Shown here piece by piece: positions 26,816 to 35,909 of a DNA stretch of 64,000 bases. The stretch comes from Sphingomonas horti (GTDB lineage: Bacteria; Pseudomonadota; Alphaproteobacteria; Sphingomonadales; Sphingomonadaceae), in assembly GCF_009753715.1 (NCBI RefSeq), contig NZ_WQMS01000001.1, positions 372,001 through 436,000 of the forward strand, read 5' to 3'. Every line of letters starts with the position of its first letter. The stretch's first letter is position 1. The notes under the pieces are model-generated. The model worked only from the letters and a program-made list of their open reading frames with translations. It did no database searches and was not told the DNA's origin. Made by a program: the position numbers and the translations under genes.

Positions 26816-27624
26816 GGATCCTGGTCGATCATCGCACCACCTACGCCTATGCGCAGCCGGCGGCGAACGTCGTGCAGGCGCTGCGGCTGACGCCGCGCGA
26901 TCATGACGCGCAATATGTCCGGAGCTGGCGGGTCGATACCGACGTGAACGGAGCGATGCGCGAGGGCATGGACGCCTTCGGCAACCGCGTGATCATGTTC
27001 TACGCCGACGCCCCACTCGTATCCCTGACGGTGACGGTGCGAGGCGAGGCGGAAGTGACCGATACCGATGGCATCTATCGCGGGCCGGAGACGCTGCCGC
27101 CGCTCGTCTATCTGCGCGCGACCGATCTCACCCGGGTCGATGCAGCGCTCCTCGACATGGCTCGCGGCTGCGCGACGCCGGGCGGGCTCGCCACGCTGCA
27201 CGCGCTCAATGCCGCGGTGCACGAGCATATGGCGTTCGACACGTCGGAGACCGACGTCGCCACGCCCGCGGCCGAGGCGTTCGCGGGGGCGAGCGGGGTC
27301 TGCCAGGACTTCGCCCATATCTTCGTCGCGGCCGCACGGGCGTTGGAGATTCCGGCGCGCTACGTGTCCGGCCATCTCGCGCGCGACAGCGATCCGGCGC
27401 AGGACGCCGCGCATGCCTGGGCGGAGGCGCTGGTGCCCGATCTCGGCTGGGTCGCCTTCGATCCGGCGAATGGCATCTGCGCGACCGACGCCTATTTGCG
27501 CGTCGCGGTCGGACTCGACTATCTGGATGCCGCTCCCGTCCGCGGCGCTCGCCGGGGCGGCGGCACCGAGACGATGCACGTCCATGTCCATGCCGCCGAC
27601 GCGATGCGGCAGAGCCAGAGCTAG
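26812..27624 (+). CDS. Transglutaminase-like protease (Anbu operon)
   Basis: A 270-residue protein with an N-terminal beta-sandwich (ILVDHRTTYAYAQPAANVVQALRLTPR) and a transglutaminase-fold papain-like domain. The catalytic triad is visible: Cys in SGVCQDFAHIF, His in DAAHAWAEAL and Asp in VAFDPANG. Bacterial members are likely peptidases or amidases rather than crosslinkers. The C-terminal HVHVHAADAMRQSQS tail is family-typical. It overlaps alpha-E by 4 bases and precedes Anbu by 13 bases. Confidence 0.92.
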   Translation: MRILVDHRTTYAYAQPAANVVQALRLTPRDHDAQYVRSWRVDTDVNGAMREGMDAFGNRVIMFYADAPLVSLTVTVRGEAEVTDTDGIYRGPETLPPLVYLRATDLTRVDAALLDMARGCATPGGLATLHALNAAVHEHMAFDTSETDVATPAAEAFAGASGVCQDFAHIFVAAARALEIPARYVSGHLARDSDPAQDAAHAWAEALVPDLGWVAFDPANGICATDAYLRVAVGLDYLDAAPVRGARRGGGTETMHVHVHAADAMRQSQS

Positions 27625-27637
27625 GGGGCCGACGCCA

Positions 27638-28369
27638 ATGACCTATTGTATCGGGATGCTCGTGCGCGAAGGCCTGGTGATGATGGCCGATACGCGCACC
27701 AACGCCGGCGTCGACAACATCTCGACCTACCGCAAGCTCCGGCTCTACGGGAACGACGGCAAGCGCCTGATCGCGGTCGCATCGGCCGGCAGCCTGTCGA
27801 CGACGCAAGGCGCGATCCAGCGCGTGACCAAGGGCCTTGCCCACCCCGAAACGGGCAAATACGAAAATTGGGGGACGTTCCAGAGCATCTACGACGCCGC
27901 GATCGCCGCCGGCCGCGCGCTGCGGCAAGTGCGGGATTCGATGCAGGACCTGGCGCAGGCGGGCGTCAATTTCGACGCGACCCTGCTGGTCGGCGGCTCG
28001 ATCAACGGCGAGCCGTCACGGCTGTTCCTGGTCTATTCGGCCGGCAACACGATCGAGTGCGCGGCGGACACGCCCTATCTGCAGATCGGCGAGCTGAAAT
28101 ACGGCAAGCCGATCCTCGACCGCGCGCTCCACTATGACACGCCGCTGAACGCGGCCGTCAAGCTCGGCCTGCTCAGCTTCGATTCGACGATGCGGGCCAA
28201 TCTGGCGGTGGGCCTGCCGATCGACCTGATGGTCGCCGAAGCCGGCGCCGGCCAGGCCCGCACGAACATCCGGATCGAGGAGTCCGACGACTATTACCTC
28301 GAACTCTCGCAGCTGTGGCAGCAGAAGCTCGCCAAGGCGACCGACGAGCTACCCCTGCCAAGCTATTGA
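27638..28369 (+). CDS. Anbu, ancestral proteasome beta-subunit-like Ntn hydrolase
   Basis: A 243-residue proteasome-fold protease. The sequence begins MTYCIGMLVREGLVMMADTRTNAGVD, here named by markers: T2 becomes the N-terminal nucleophile after Met removal, D in ADTRTN and K in STYRKLRLYG complete the Ntn active site. Length and the C-terminal FDSTMRANLAVGLPIDLMV block match Anbu rather than HslV or actinobacterial PrcB. Anbu assembles into open helical rings or barrels with weak or unknown peptidase activity. It is the last gene of the ATP-grasp/alpha-E/transglutaminase operon, which suggests joint action on peptide-tagged or peptide products. Confidence 0.93.
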   Translation: MTYCIGMLVREGLVMMADTRTNAGVDNISTYRKLRLYGNDGKRLIAVASAGSLSTTQGAIQRVTKGLAHPETGKYENWGTFQSIYDAAIAAGRALRQVRDSMQDLAQAGVNFDATLLVGGSINGEPSRLFLVYSAGNTIECAADTPYLQIGELKYGKPILDRALHYDTPLNAAVKLGLLSFDSTMRANLAVGLPIDLMVAEAGAGQARTNIRIEESDDYYLELSQLWQQKLAKATDELPLPSY

Positions 28370-28568
28370 GATCGGCCGGGCGGAAACCGGGCAAAGGTAA
28401 CAAAGGTACCGGCACGTACACGCAAAATCGCGTTCGGCGTGCAGGCCCGGAGGCGATCGGTCCAGTCTCGACGGTTCAAAGAAGCCGCAGGATGCGACAG
28501 AGCCGGACGTATCAGACTTACAGGCGTGTAGGACAGCTAAATGTGGGGTTCGACGCGTTGCGGGCGTT

Positions 28569-28630
28569 GCCCCTCTCCCGCTTGTGGGAGAGGGAGGGGC
28601 CCGCTCGCGAAGCGAGTGGGAGGGTGAGGG
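28569..28630. repeat. Palindromic repeat, family A
   Basis: GCCCCTCTCCCGCTTGTGGG..., then GGAGGGGCCC, a CTCGCGAAGCGAG stem and TGGGAGGGTGAGGG; the same layout as the copies at 5557, 5964 and 7028. Confidence 0.8.
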
Positions 28631-28796
28631 TCTGCCGTGCCCACGCTCGCTACGCTTCGCTCTGCCCCCCTCAACCCGCGCGCGCTGCGCGCGAGTCGCC
28701 CTCTCCCCGTCGGGGCGAGGGGAAAAGGCAGCCAACTAGCTTTCCCGTACGTTCGGCCGAATCATCGCGGCTACGTCCGAATGCGACCCATAACGA

Positions 28797-28950
28797 CCCT
28801 TCTCCCATAGGGAGAGGGCGACTCGCGGCCCCGCCGCGAGCGGGGTGAGGGGACCGGGATTTCGTGGAGATGTCCAACCCCTCACCCGGTCAGCGCAAGC
28901 GCTGACTCGACCTCTCCCAATGGGAGAGGTGATTGGTCCGCGAACCACCC
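28797..28950. repeat. Composite repeat E, copy 1
   Basis: About 150 bases made of two inverted units: TTCTCCCATAGGGAGAGGGCG...GGGGTGAGGGG, then a TTCGTGGAGATGTCCAA linker, then CCTCACCCGGTCAGCGCAAG...CTCTCCCAATGGGAGAGG and a GATTGGTCCGCGAACCACC tail. A near-identical direct copy is at 29577-29730. Confidence 0.85.
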
Positions 28951-29082
28951 CAGCCTGACGATCGGACCCGGACGCTGAAGCGGTCTGCTTCTAGCCGGCA
29001 AAGGCGACGACGGGAGTGGACAGCGCCGCGCCTCCGGCCGGCGACCTTGTGCGGATATTAGAAAGCCACCTACAGTCGCGCA

Positions 29083-29448
29083 ATGAGCCGCGTTCTGATC
29101 AGTTTTGAAAATGGCGTCCTGCGGAACGCCTTCGGCTGTCTGGGAGCAGCCATTTTCCTTCCGATTGCACTAATCGTGAAGCTCATTGTCAGTCCATTCG
29201 AAAAGCCAATCAGGCGGACACCCGACGAAGTCGCCGGGCATATTCGAGCAATGCTGGACCGCACGATCTGGGATGAAAACTCTGAATACGACTACGATGA
29301 GTTTTCATGCGTCCCGATCGCCGATGACCAATTGGAATCGATTGCCCGGCGCGCGTGCGAGGCTTTCGAATTGCCGTCCGGTCCCGACCGGGCGGCGCTA
29401 GAAAGCTTGTTGGCCGAAACTGAAATCTTGGCGAGGAGGCCAAACTAG
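29083..29448 (+). CDS. Hypothetical membrane-anchored protein, low GC
   Basis: A 121-residue protein of no recognised family. Residues about 14-38 are hydrophobic (AFGCLGAAIFLPIALIVKLIV), probably one membrane segment. The remainder is acidic and helical (TPDEVAGHIRAMLDRTIWDENSEYDYDEF, ending SLLAETEILARR). Base composition is visibly lower in GC than all neighbours, and its codon use (AAA, ATT, GAA, TTT) differs. The gene lies between two direct copies of composite repeat E (28797 and 29577). This suggests acquisition or a recombination hotspot. Coding status is supported by the clean frame. Confidence 0.6.
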   Translation: MSRVLISFENGVLRNAFGCLGAAIFLPIALIVKLIVSPFEKPIRRTPDEVAGHIRAMLDRTIWDENSEYDYDEFSCVPIADDQLESIARRACEAFELPSGPDRAALESLLAETEILARRPN

Positions 29449-29756
29449 GCGAACGCTAAAGTCCACTTCCCACCCAGTCTTACCGGCGCCGCTAGCGGGT
29501 CCGGAATGTCCGCTCATCCAGCCAAGCCGACGCCCGATTTAGCCACATCAGGCCGACCGGCGACGACCCATAGCGGCCCCTCTCCCATGGGGAGAGGGCG
29601 ACTCGCGCTTCAGCGCGAGCTGGGTGAGGGGATCAGGACTTCGTGGAGAGGTCCAATCCCTCACCCGGTCAGCGCAAGCGCTGACTCGACCTCTCCCTAG
29701 GGGAGAGGTGATTGGTCCGCGAACCACCCTTAGCCGCCATTTGAGCGGTCGGCGCC
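29449..29756. other. 308-base gene-free region
   Basis: Holds about 130 bases of unique sequence with no visible frame or hairpin of note, then composite repeat E (29577-29730), then 26 bases to the pstB stop. The repeat may act as the terminator of the pst operon. Confidence 0.65.
29577..29730. repeat. Composite repeat E, copy 2
   Basis: CCCCTCTCCCATGGGGAGAG... through a TTCGTGGAGAGGTCCAA linker to CTCTCCCTAGGGGAGAGG and GATTGGTCCGCGAACCACC; nearly identical to 28797-28950 in the same orientation. Confidence 0.85.
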
Positions 29757-30565
<809 letters not shown>

Positions 30566-30569
<4 letters not shown>

Positions 30570-31408
30570 TTATGCGAAACCTCCCGGGCGAGCAGCCGCC
30601 CGACAATGTTGATGATCAGCACCGCGCCCGCGATCAGCAGCGCGCCGGTCCAGGCCAGCTGCCGCCAGTCGTCAAACGCACTGAGTGCGAATTGGAAGAT
30701 CGTCGTCGGCAGCGCCGCCATCGGCTGGGACGGATCCAGGTTCAGATACTGGTTGCCGAGCGAAGTGAAGAGCAAAGGCGCGGTCTCCCCGCTGATCCGC
30801 GCGAAGGCGAGCAGCCCGCCGGTGACCAGCCCCGCGCGCGCGCCGCGCCAGATGATCGTGCGGATCACCTTGGCCCGGCCGGCGCCGAGGGCCATACCGG
30901 CCTCGCGCAGCGCGCCCGGCTGCAGCGCCAATATGTCCTCGGTCGTCCGCACCACCACCGGCGTTGCCAGGAACGCCAGCGCGACCGCGCCGGCATAGGC
31001 CGAGAAGCCCTGGAAGGGAGCAACCATCAGCTCATAGACGAACAGGCCAACCAGGATGGACGGCGCCGACAGCAGCACGTCGTTCAGGAACCGGATAATG
31101 TGCGCATAGCGGCTCTGCCCGCCATATTCGCTGAGCCAGGTGCCGGCGAGAATCCCGACCACCAGCGCTATGCCCATGCCCATCGCGCACATCATCAGCG
31201 AGCCGACAATCGCATTGCGAAGGCCGCCGGGCGACCCGGGCGCCGGCTGGTCCTGGGTGAAGATCGCGCCCGAAAGGCCGCCCAGGCCCTGGCTGACCAG
31301 CGACCAAAGGATCAGGAACAGCGCGGCGAGCGCGACCAGCGTCGCGAGCGCGGTCGCGGCGACGAACGCGGCGTTGGCGGCACGGCGGCGGACGGAGCGC
31401 GTGCCCAT
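30566..31408 (-). CDS. pstA: Phosphate ABC transporter permease PstA
   Basis: A 280-residue inner-membrane permease with six hydrophobic segments. The cytoplasmic EAA-type loop is [53 protein letters not shown], of which the markers EAGMALGA and [12 protein letters not shown] are diagnostic for PstA. The start lies 1 base after the pstC stop and its own stop overlaps pstB. Confidence 0.96.
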
Positions 31409-31409
31409 C

Positions 31410-32375
31410 TCAGTGACGCTCGCTCGCCAGCAGCGCCCGGGCGATCGCCAGCACCGCGAAGGTGATGACGAACAGCACCAGCCCCAGCGCGATCAGCGAG
31501 GCGGTATGCAGCTCGCCGGTCGCCTCGGTGAACTCGTTGGCGATCGTGGAGGCGATCGTCGACCCCGCGCCGAACAGAGAGCTGGGCAGGCCGTGCGCGT
31601 TGCCGATGATGAAGGTGACCGCCATCGTCTCGCCGAGCGCCCGGCCGAGCCCGAGCATCACCACGCCGACCACGCCGCGCCGGACATAAGGGATGATGAC
31701 TTTCGTGACCGCCTCGAACGCGGTGCTGCCGAGCCCGTAGGCGGCTTCGCGCACCTGGGCGGGCACGGACAGGAACAGCTCCCGGAACACGGCGGCCATG
31801 TAGGGCAGGATCATCACCGCCAGAATCACCGATGCCGTGAAGATGTTGGCGCCGTTCGGCACGCCGGCGAACAGGCGCGCCGCCAGCGAGCCTTCGTTCA
31901 GCTGCGCGACCAGCGGCGCCTGCACGTGCGCGGCGAACCAGGGCGCGAACACGAACAGCCCCCACATGCCGTAAACGATTGACGGAATGCCGGCGAGCAG
32001 CTCGACCGCGACCGCGATCGGCTGGGCCAGGCGTCTGGGGCAGAACTCGGTCAGGAACACCGCCACGCCGATCGCCAAAGGCAGCGCCATCGCGAGCGCG
32101 AGGAAGCCCGTCGCGAGCGTCCCGACCACTGGCCCGGCGGCGCCGTAGAGATCGGTCACCGGATTCCATTCGGCGGTGACGAGGAAACGCCAGCCGAACG
32201 CCTTCAGCGCCGGCCAGCCGCCGACCGCCAATGAAATCACCAGCCCGGCCAGCGCCGCGAGCAGCAGCGTCGCGGCACTGAAACAGGCGGCGCGGAACAG
32301 ATACTCGCCCCAGCGCGACGCGCTCCGCACGCCGCCCAGGCTCAGCCCGCTCGCGCTTCCGGCACGTGTGGCCAC
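31410..32375 (-). CDS. pstC: Phosphate ABC transporter permease PstC
   Basis: A 321-residue permease. Markers include GIPSIVYGMWGLFVFAP, AVFRELFLSVPAQVREAAYGLGSTAFEAVTK (EAA loop) and GRALGETMAVTFIIGNAHGL, the last being the PstC-specific block. It pairs with PstA to form the phosphate channel. It is separated from pstS by 152 bases that hold a second Pho box and a half repeat. Confidence 0.96.
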   Translation of the reverse strand: MATRAGSASGLSLGGVRSASRWGEYLFRAACFSAATLLLAALAGLVISLAVGGWPALKAFGWRFLVTAEWNPVTDLYGAAGPVVGTLATGFLALAMALPLAIGVAVFLTEFCPRRLAQPIAVAVELLAGIPSIVYGMWGLFVFAPWFAAHVQAPLVAQLNEGSLAARLFAGVPNGANIFTASVILAVMILPYMAAVFRELFLSVPAQVREAAYGLGSTAFEAVTKVIIPYVRRGVVGVVMLGLGRALGETMAVTFIIGNAHGLPSSLFGAGSTIASTIANEFTEATGELHTASLIALGLVLFVITFAVLAIARALLASERH

Positions 32376-32442
32376 TCAAATCCCCATTATTGCAGGCGCT
32401 CGCACGAGAGAACCACACATGATCCGGCAGCTAGGCCCGGAT

Positions 32443-32464
32443 TGTGACAGTCCGGTGACTCCGG
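32443..32464 (-). promoter_or_regulatory. Pho box upstream of pstC
   Basis: On the minus strand, GAGTCACCGGA is followed directly by CTGTCACAATC: two 11-base PhoB half-sites with the GTCAC core in register. It lies about 68-90 bases upstream of the pstC ATG, so pstCAB may also be expressed separately from pstS. Confidence 0.6.
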
Positions 32465-32470
32465 CATCAT

Positions 32471-32523
32471 CGTCGTCCCGGGCTCGAGCCGGGAGCCACC
32501 TTCTTCCAGGCCGGGCTGAGGAC
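32471..32523. repeat. Half unit of palindromic repeat family B
   Basis: CGTCGTCCCGGGCTCGAGCC followed by GGGAGCCACCTTCTTCCAGG and CCGGGCTGAGGAC; the second arm is eroded. Lies between the pstS stop and the pstC Pho box and could reduce read-through. Confidence 0.6.
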
Positions 32524-32527
32524 TGAG

Positions 32528-33580
32528 CTACTTCACCCCCCATACCGGCTTGCCGGCGGCGGTGATCTCGGTTGCCCATTGCTTGCGCACCAGCTCCTTC
32601 ACCGAAGTCGGGAGCGGTACATAGTCGAGCTGGCCCGCGGCCGCGTCGCCGTTGGCATAGGCCCAGTCGAAGAATTTCAGCACGGCCTCTGCGGTTCGCG
32701 AGTCCTTGTGATCCCGCGGCAGCAGGATGAAGGTCGCGCCGGTGATCGGCCACGCGTTCGCGCCCGGCTGGTCGAGGAGCAGCAGGTAATTGCCCGGCGC
32801 GCCGGCCCAGTCGGCGCCTTCCGCCGCTGCGCCGAAGCTCTTCGCGTCGGGGGCGACGAAGCTGCCGGCCTTGTTCTGCATCAGCGCGTAGCTGGCGCCG
32901 TTCTGCTTGGCATAGGCATATTCGACATAGCCGATCGAGCCGGCGGTCTGCTTCACGAAGGCGGCGACGCCGTCATTGCCCTTGCCGGCAAGGCCGGTGG
33001 GCCATGAGATCGCATCGCTGGCGCCGACCTTCTGCGCCCATTCCGGATTCTGACCGGCCAGGTAAGTCGTGAACATGAAGGTCGTGCCCGACCCGTCCGA
33101 GCGATGGACGACCGTGATCGGCCTGGCCGGAAGCGGCACGCCGGGGTTGATCGCGGCGATCGCCGGATCGTTCCAGCTCTTCACCTTGCCGAGATAGATG
33201 TCGCCCAGCACCGCACCGGTCAGCTTCAGCTGGCCGGGCTTCAACCCCTCGACGTTCAGGATCGGGACGACGCCGCCGATGACGGTCGGGAACTGGTACA
33301 GCCCCGCCTTTTGCAGCTCGTCGGGCTTCAGCGGCTTGTCGCTGGCGCCGAAATCGACGGTGCCGGCCTTGATCTGCTTGATGCCGCCGCCCGAGCCGAT
33401 CGCCTGGTAATTGAGGCCGATCTTCGTTTGCTGGCGATAGCCTTCCGACCATTTCTGGTAGATCGGCGCCGGGAAGGTCGCGCCCGCGCCGGAAATGGCG
33501 CGCGTCTCGCCGTCCGAGCCCGATCCGCCGCAGCCGGCCAACAGCGTCATCGCCGCGGCGACACCCAAAATCCTGATCAT
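32528..33580 (-). CDS. pstS: Phosphate-binding lipoprotein PstS
   Basis: A 350-residue periplasmic phosphate-binding protein. The signal peptide ends in lipobox LAGC (Cys17). Phosphate-contact motifs are visible: GAGATFPAPIYQKW near the N-terminus, GSGGGIKQI, DFGASDKPL and VVHRSDGSGTTFMFTTYL. It delivers phosphate to PstCA. A three-unit Pho box lies 35-64 bases upstream of the ATG, so strong induction under phosphate starvation is expected. Confidence 0.97.
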   Translation of the reverse strand: MIRILGVAAAMTLLAGCGGSGSDGETRAISGAGATFPAPIYQKWSEGYRQQTKIGLNYQAIGSGGGIKQIKAGTVDFGASDKPLKPDELQKAGLYQFPTVIGGVVPILNVEGLKPGQLKLTGAVLGDIYLGKVKSWNDPAIAAINPGVPLPARPITVVHRSDGSGTTFMFTTYLAGQNPEWAQKVGASDAISWPTGLAGKGNDGVAAFVKQTAGSIGYVEYAYAKQNGASYALMQNKAGSFVAPDAKSFGAAAEGADWAGAPGNYLLLLDQPGANAWPITGATFILLPRDHKDSRTAEAVLKFFDWAYANGDAAAGQLDYVPLPTSVKELVRKQWATEITAAGKPVWGVK

Positions 33581-33614
33581 CGTAACGTCCCTGCTAAATG
33601 AGCTGGGGCGCCCG

Positions 33615-33644
33615 TATGACGGTCATGTGACTCTGGTGTGACAG
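33615..33644 (-). promoter_or_regulatory. Pho box (three half-sites) upstream of pstS
   Basis: Read on the minus strand, CTGTCACACCA, GAGTCACATGA and CCGTCATACGG follow each other with the GTCA core at exact 11-base intervals, the arrangement bound by PhoB dimers. It lies between the hybrid kinase stop (33652) and the pstS start. Confidence 0.75.
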
Positions 33645-33651
33645 TGGCGGA

Positions 33652-35388
33652 TCAGGCGTCCAGCACCGCGCGCAGCTTGCGGGCGAGCTGCTCGATCGTG
33701 AACGGCTTCGGGATGAAGAACACGTCGCTGTCGACGACGCCGTTATGGACCACCGCGTTGCGCGTATAGCCGGTCGTGTAGAGCACCGGCAGGTCCGGGC
33801 GCAGCGCGCGCGCCTTGTCGGCAAGCTGGCGCCCGTTGATGTCGGGCATCACCACGTCGGTGAACAGCAGCCGAATGTCGTCGCGCTCGCGGACATGGGC
33901 CAGCGCATCCGCGCCGCCCGACGCCTCGATCACCGCATAGCCAAGCTCCTGCAACGCATCGACGGACATGCGGCGGACCTGGTCCTCGTCCTCGACAACG
34001 AGGATCAGCTCGCCCGGACGTCCGCGCGGCAGATCGGCGACCTCCGGCGTGACCGCCACTTCGGCCGGGCCGAAATAGCGCGGCAGATAGATTTTTACGG
34101 CTGTGCCCTCGCCCACTTCCGAATAGATTTTTACATGGCCGCCGGACTGGCGGACGAAGCCATAGACCTGGGCAAGGCCAAGGCCGGTACCCTTGCCGAC
34201 CGACTTGGTCGTGAAGAACGGCTCGAACGCGCGCTCGATCACGTCCTGCGGCATGCCGGGGCCGTTGTCGCTGATCACGATCGTCGAATACTGGCCGGCG
34301 GCGACGCCGGCGTGGCGCTCGGCATAATCGTCGTCGAGATGGCAATTGAGCGTCTCGATCGTCAGCCGGCCCTTGCCGTCCATCGCATCGCGCGCGTTGA
34401 CGCAGAGGTTCAGGATCGCATTCTCGAGCTGGCCGGGATCGGCATGCGTGCGCCAGAGTCCGCCGGCGAGCACGGTTTCGATCACCACGCCCTCGCCCAG
34501 CGTCCGCCGCAGCAGCTCGGACATGTTGGCGACCATCTGGTTCGGGTCGATCGGCTGCGGCTGGAGCGGCGAGCGCCGGGCAAAGGCGAGCAGCCGCTTG
34601 GTGAGCGCCGCGGCGCGGTTCGCGCCCTCCAGCGCATGGGCGATGGCGGTGCGCGCGCGATCGGGGCTGGTCGAGAAGCGGCGCTCGGCGATGTCGAGGC
34701 TGCCGATCACGATCGCCAGCATGTTGTTGAAATCATGCGCGATGCCGCCGGTGAGCTGGCCGATCGATTCCATCTTCTGGACCTGGCGCAGCTCGTTCTC
34801 GGCCTTCTCGCGCTGCGCCATCTGCTGGACGAGCTCGTCATTGGTGTGCTGCAGCTCGCGATTGGCGCGGCGCAGCGCCGCTTGCGACAGGCCGAGAATC
34901 AGGACGATCAGCGCCGCCATCACGGCAAGAGTCGCGATCAGCGCGTAGCGGGTCAGCCGGCGCGACAGCGGCTCCATCTGGGCGACCAGATAGGCAGCCC
35001 CGATCGTGCGGCCGCCGCTGACGATATCGGCCGCCGCCGCCGAGTAATTGCCCTTGGGCGGGACCTTCGGCAGCAGCCTCGGCAACGCGAACCCGTCCAG
35101 CGCATAGCCGCTCATCAGCCTGCCGTCGGCCGTGTAGACCGCGACCGCGCGCGTGGCCGGGTCGACACGGAAGGGCTCGAGCGCCTCGCGCACGGCTTGC
35201 GTATCGCCGAAATCGACCGCAGCGGTGATGCTGGCAGCCAGGATGCCGGCGCGGACCTGTACCCGCTGCTGCTGCTGATACCGGTAATCGCGATCGGCCT
35301 GGGTGACCACGAGCAGCCCGAACAGCAGCAGCACGCCGGCGAAGATCGCGCCCGCGGTCTGCGGCAGCCGCTGCCAGCGGTCCTTCAC
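33652..35388 (-). CDS. Membrane hybrid sensor histidine kinase with receiver domain
   Basis: A 578-residue protein. A membrane segment (about residues 12-29) is followed by a periplasmic domain of about 110 residues ([28 protein letters not shown]), resembling the CHASE8 type. A second membrane segment (about 148-168) leads to a coiled coil, a HisKA domain with phospho-acceptor H218 in [10 protein letters not shown], and an ATPase domain with intact N box ([11 protein letters not shown]), G1 ([10 protein letters not shown]) and G2 ([13 protein letters not shown]). It ends in a receiver with Asp about 510 ([11 protein letters not shown]). The GTG at 35388 overlaps the YfiR stop. It forms an operon with YfiR and a TonB receptor. 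Confidence 0.9.
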   Translation of the reverse strand: MKDRWQRLPQTAGAIFAGVLLLFGLLVVTQADRDYRYQQQQRVQVRAGILAASITAAVDFGDTQAVREALEPFRVDPATRAVAVYTADGRLMSGYALDGFALPRLLPKVPPKGNYSAAAADIVSGGRTIGAAYLVAQMEPLSRRLTRYALIATLAVMAALIVLILGLSQAALRRANRELQHTNDELVQQMAQREKAENELRQVQKMESIGQLTGGIAHDFNNMLAIVIGSLDIAERRFSTSPDRARTAIAHALEGANRAAALTKRLLAFARRSPLQPQPIDPNQMVANMSELLRRTLGEGVVIETVLAGGLWRTHADPGQLENAILNLCVNARDAMDGKGRLTIETLNCHLDDDYAERHAGVAAGQYSTIVISDNGPGMPQDVIERAFEPFFTTKSVGKGTGLGLAQVYGFVRQSGGHVKIYSEVGEGTAVKIYLPRYFGPAEVAVTPEVADLPRGRPGELILVVEDEDQVRRMSVDALQELGYAVIEASGGADALAHVRERDDIRLLFTDVVMPDINGRQLADKARALRPDLPVLYTTGYTRNAVVHNGVVDSDVFFIPKPFTIEQLARKLRAVLDA

Positions 35389-35909
35389 CGGCCCCGCGCC
35401 CGGACGCCTAAAGCCAGCGCCAGCAGCTTGGACGAAATGCCGAGACCGCTCTCCGCCGCGACGCGGTCGTCGATGTAGAAGCGCACGCGGCTCTGCGCGA
35501 TCCGGAAATGGATCATGCCGCGCGCATTGCTCTCCCGGCTGTCGGTGACAGTCAAGACGGGAGCGGAGCGGAGCGCCGTGAGCGCCGCCGGCACCGTCTG
35601 GCGGGCGGACCCGGCGAGATAGGCGATCGAGCAGCCGGAGCCGCGGTCCACGCTGTCGAGCCTGCGCACGACGAGCGCGCGGCCGTCGATCTGCTGGCCG
35701 GCGACGGCCCGGTCGAGCGCGTTGCCGAACACGTCGCTGCCGACGGCGCAGATCACGATCGGGCCACTCGCGTCCGGCCAAGTCACATAGGCGCCGAATT
35801 TCGCCAGGAACGCGGCCTTGACCGCGACTTCGCTCGCACTCTGGGCAGGCGCGACCGCCGGCGCCAGCAGCGCGATCGGCAGCAGCCAGGAGGCGAGCCG
35901 CAGTCTCAA
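35385..35909 (-). CDS. YfiR/DUF4154 family periplasmic protein
   Basis: A 174-residue exported protein. A signal peptide (LRLASWLLPIALLAPAVAPAQS) is followed by the DUF4154 domain: AFLAKFGAYVTWPD, PIVICAVGSDVFGNALD, GRALVVRRLDS, GCSIAYLAGS, PVLTVTDSRESNARGMIHFRIAQSRVRFYID (markers only). YfiR-type proteins sit in the periplasm and restrain membrane signalling proteins. A TTG start at 35909 overlaps the TonB receptor stop (TTGA). Here the natural partner is the downstream hybrid kinase. Confidence 0.85.
   Translation of the reverse strand: MRLRLASWLLPIALLAPAVAPAQSASEVAVKAAFLAKFGAYVTWPDASGPIVICAVGSDVFGNALDRAVAGQQIDGRALVVRRLDSVDRGSGCSIAYLAGSARQTVPAALTALRSAPVLTVTDSRESNARGMIHFRIAQSRVRFYIDDRVAAESGLGISSKLLALALGVRARGR

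Larger units (their letters stand above)
28370..29082. other. Gene-free 713-base region with several palindromic repeats
   Basis: No convincing gene is seen. The first 190 bases hold only a short GGTAACAAAGGTACCGG palindrome-like stretch. From 28569 the region is nearly continuous repeats: a family A unit (28569-28630), a related unit near 28670-28725, and a composite element (28797-28950) that recurs at 29577-29730. The last 130 bases before the next ATG are unique sequence and may hold its promoter. Confidence 0.7.

Noticed and set aside
24262-27624. One continuous frame across ATP-grasp, alpha-E and transglutaminase, suggesting a giant fusion
   Set aside because: Only the last part is a real protein; the first two genes are in another frame with their own stops, and the transglutaminase has its own ATG overlapping the alpha-E stop.
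28569-29730. Repeats in this area as a CRISPR array
   Set aside because: Units are irregularly spaced, inverted and palindromic, without equal-length unique spacers, and no cas genes are nearby.
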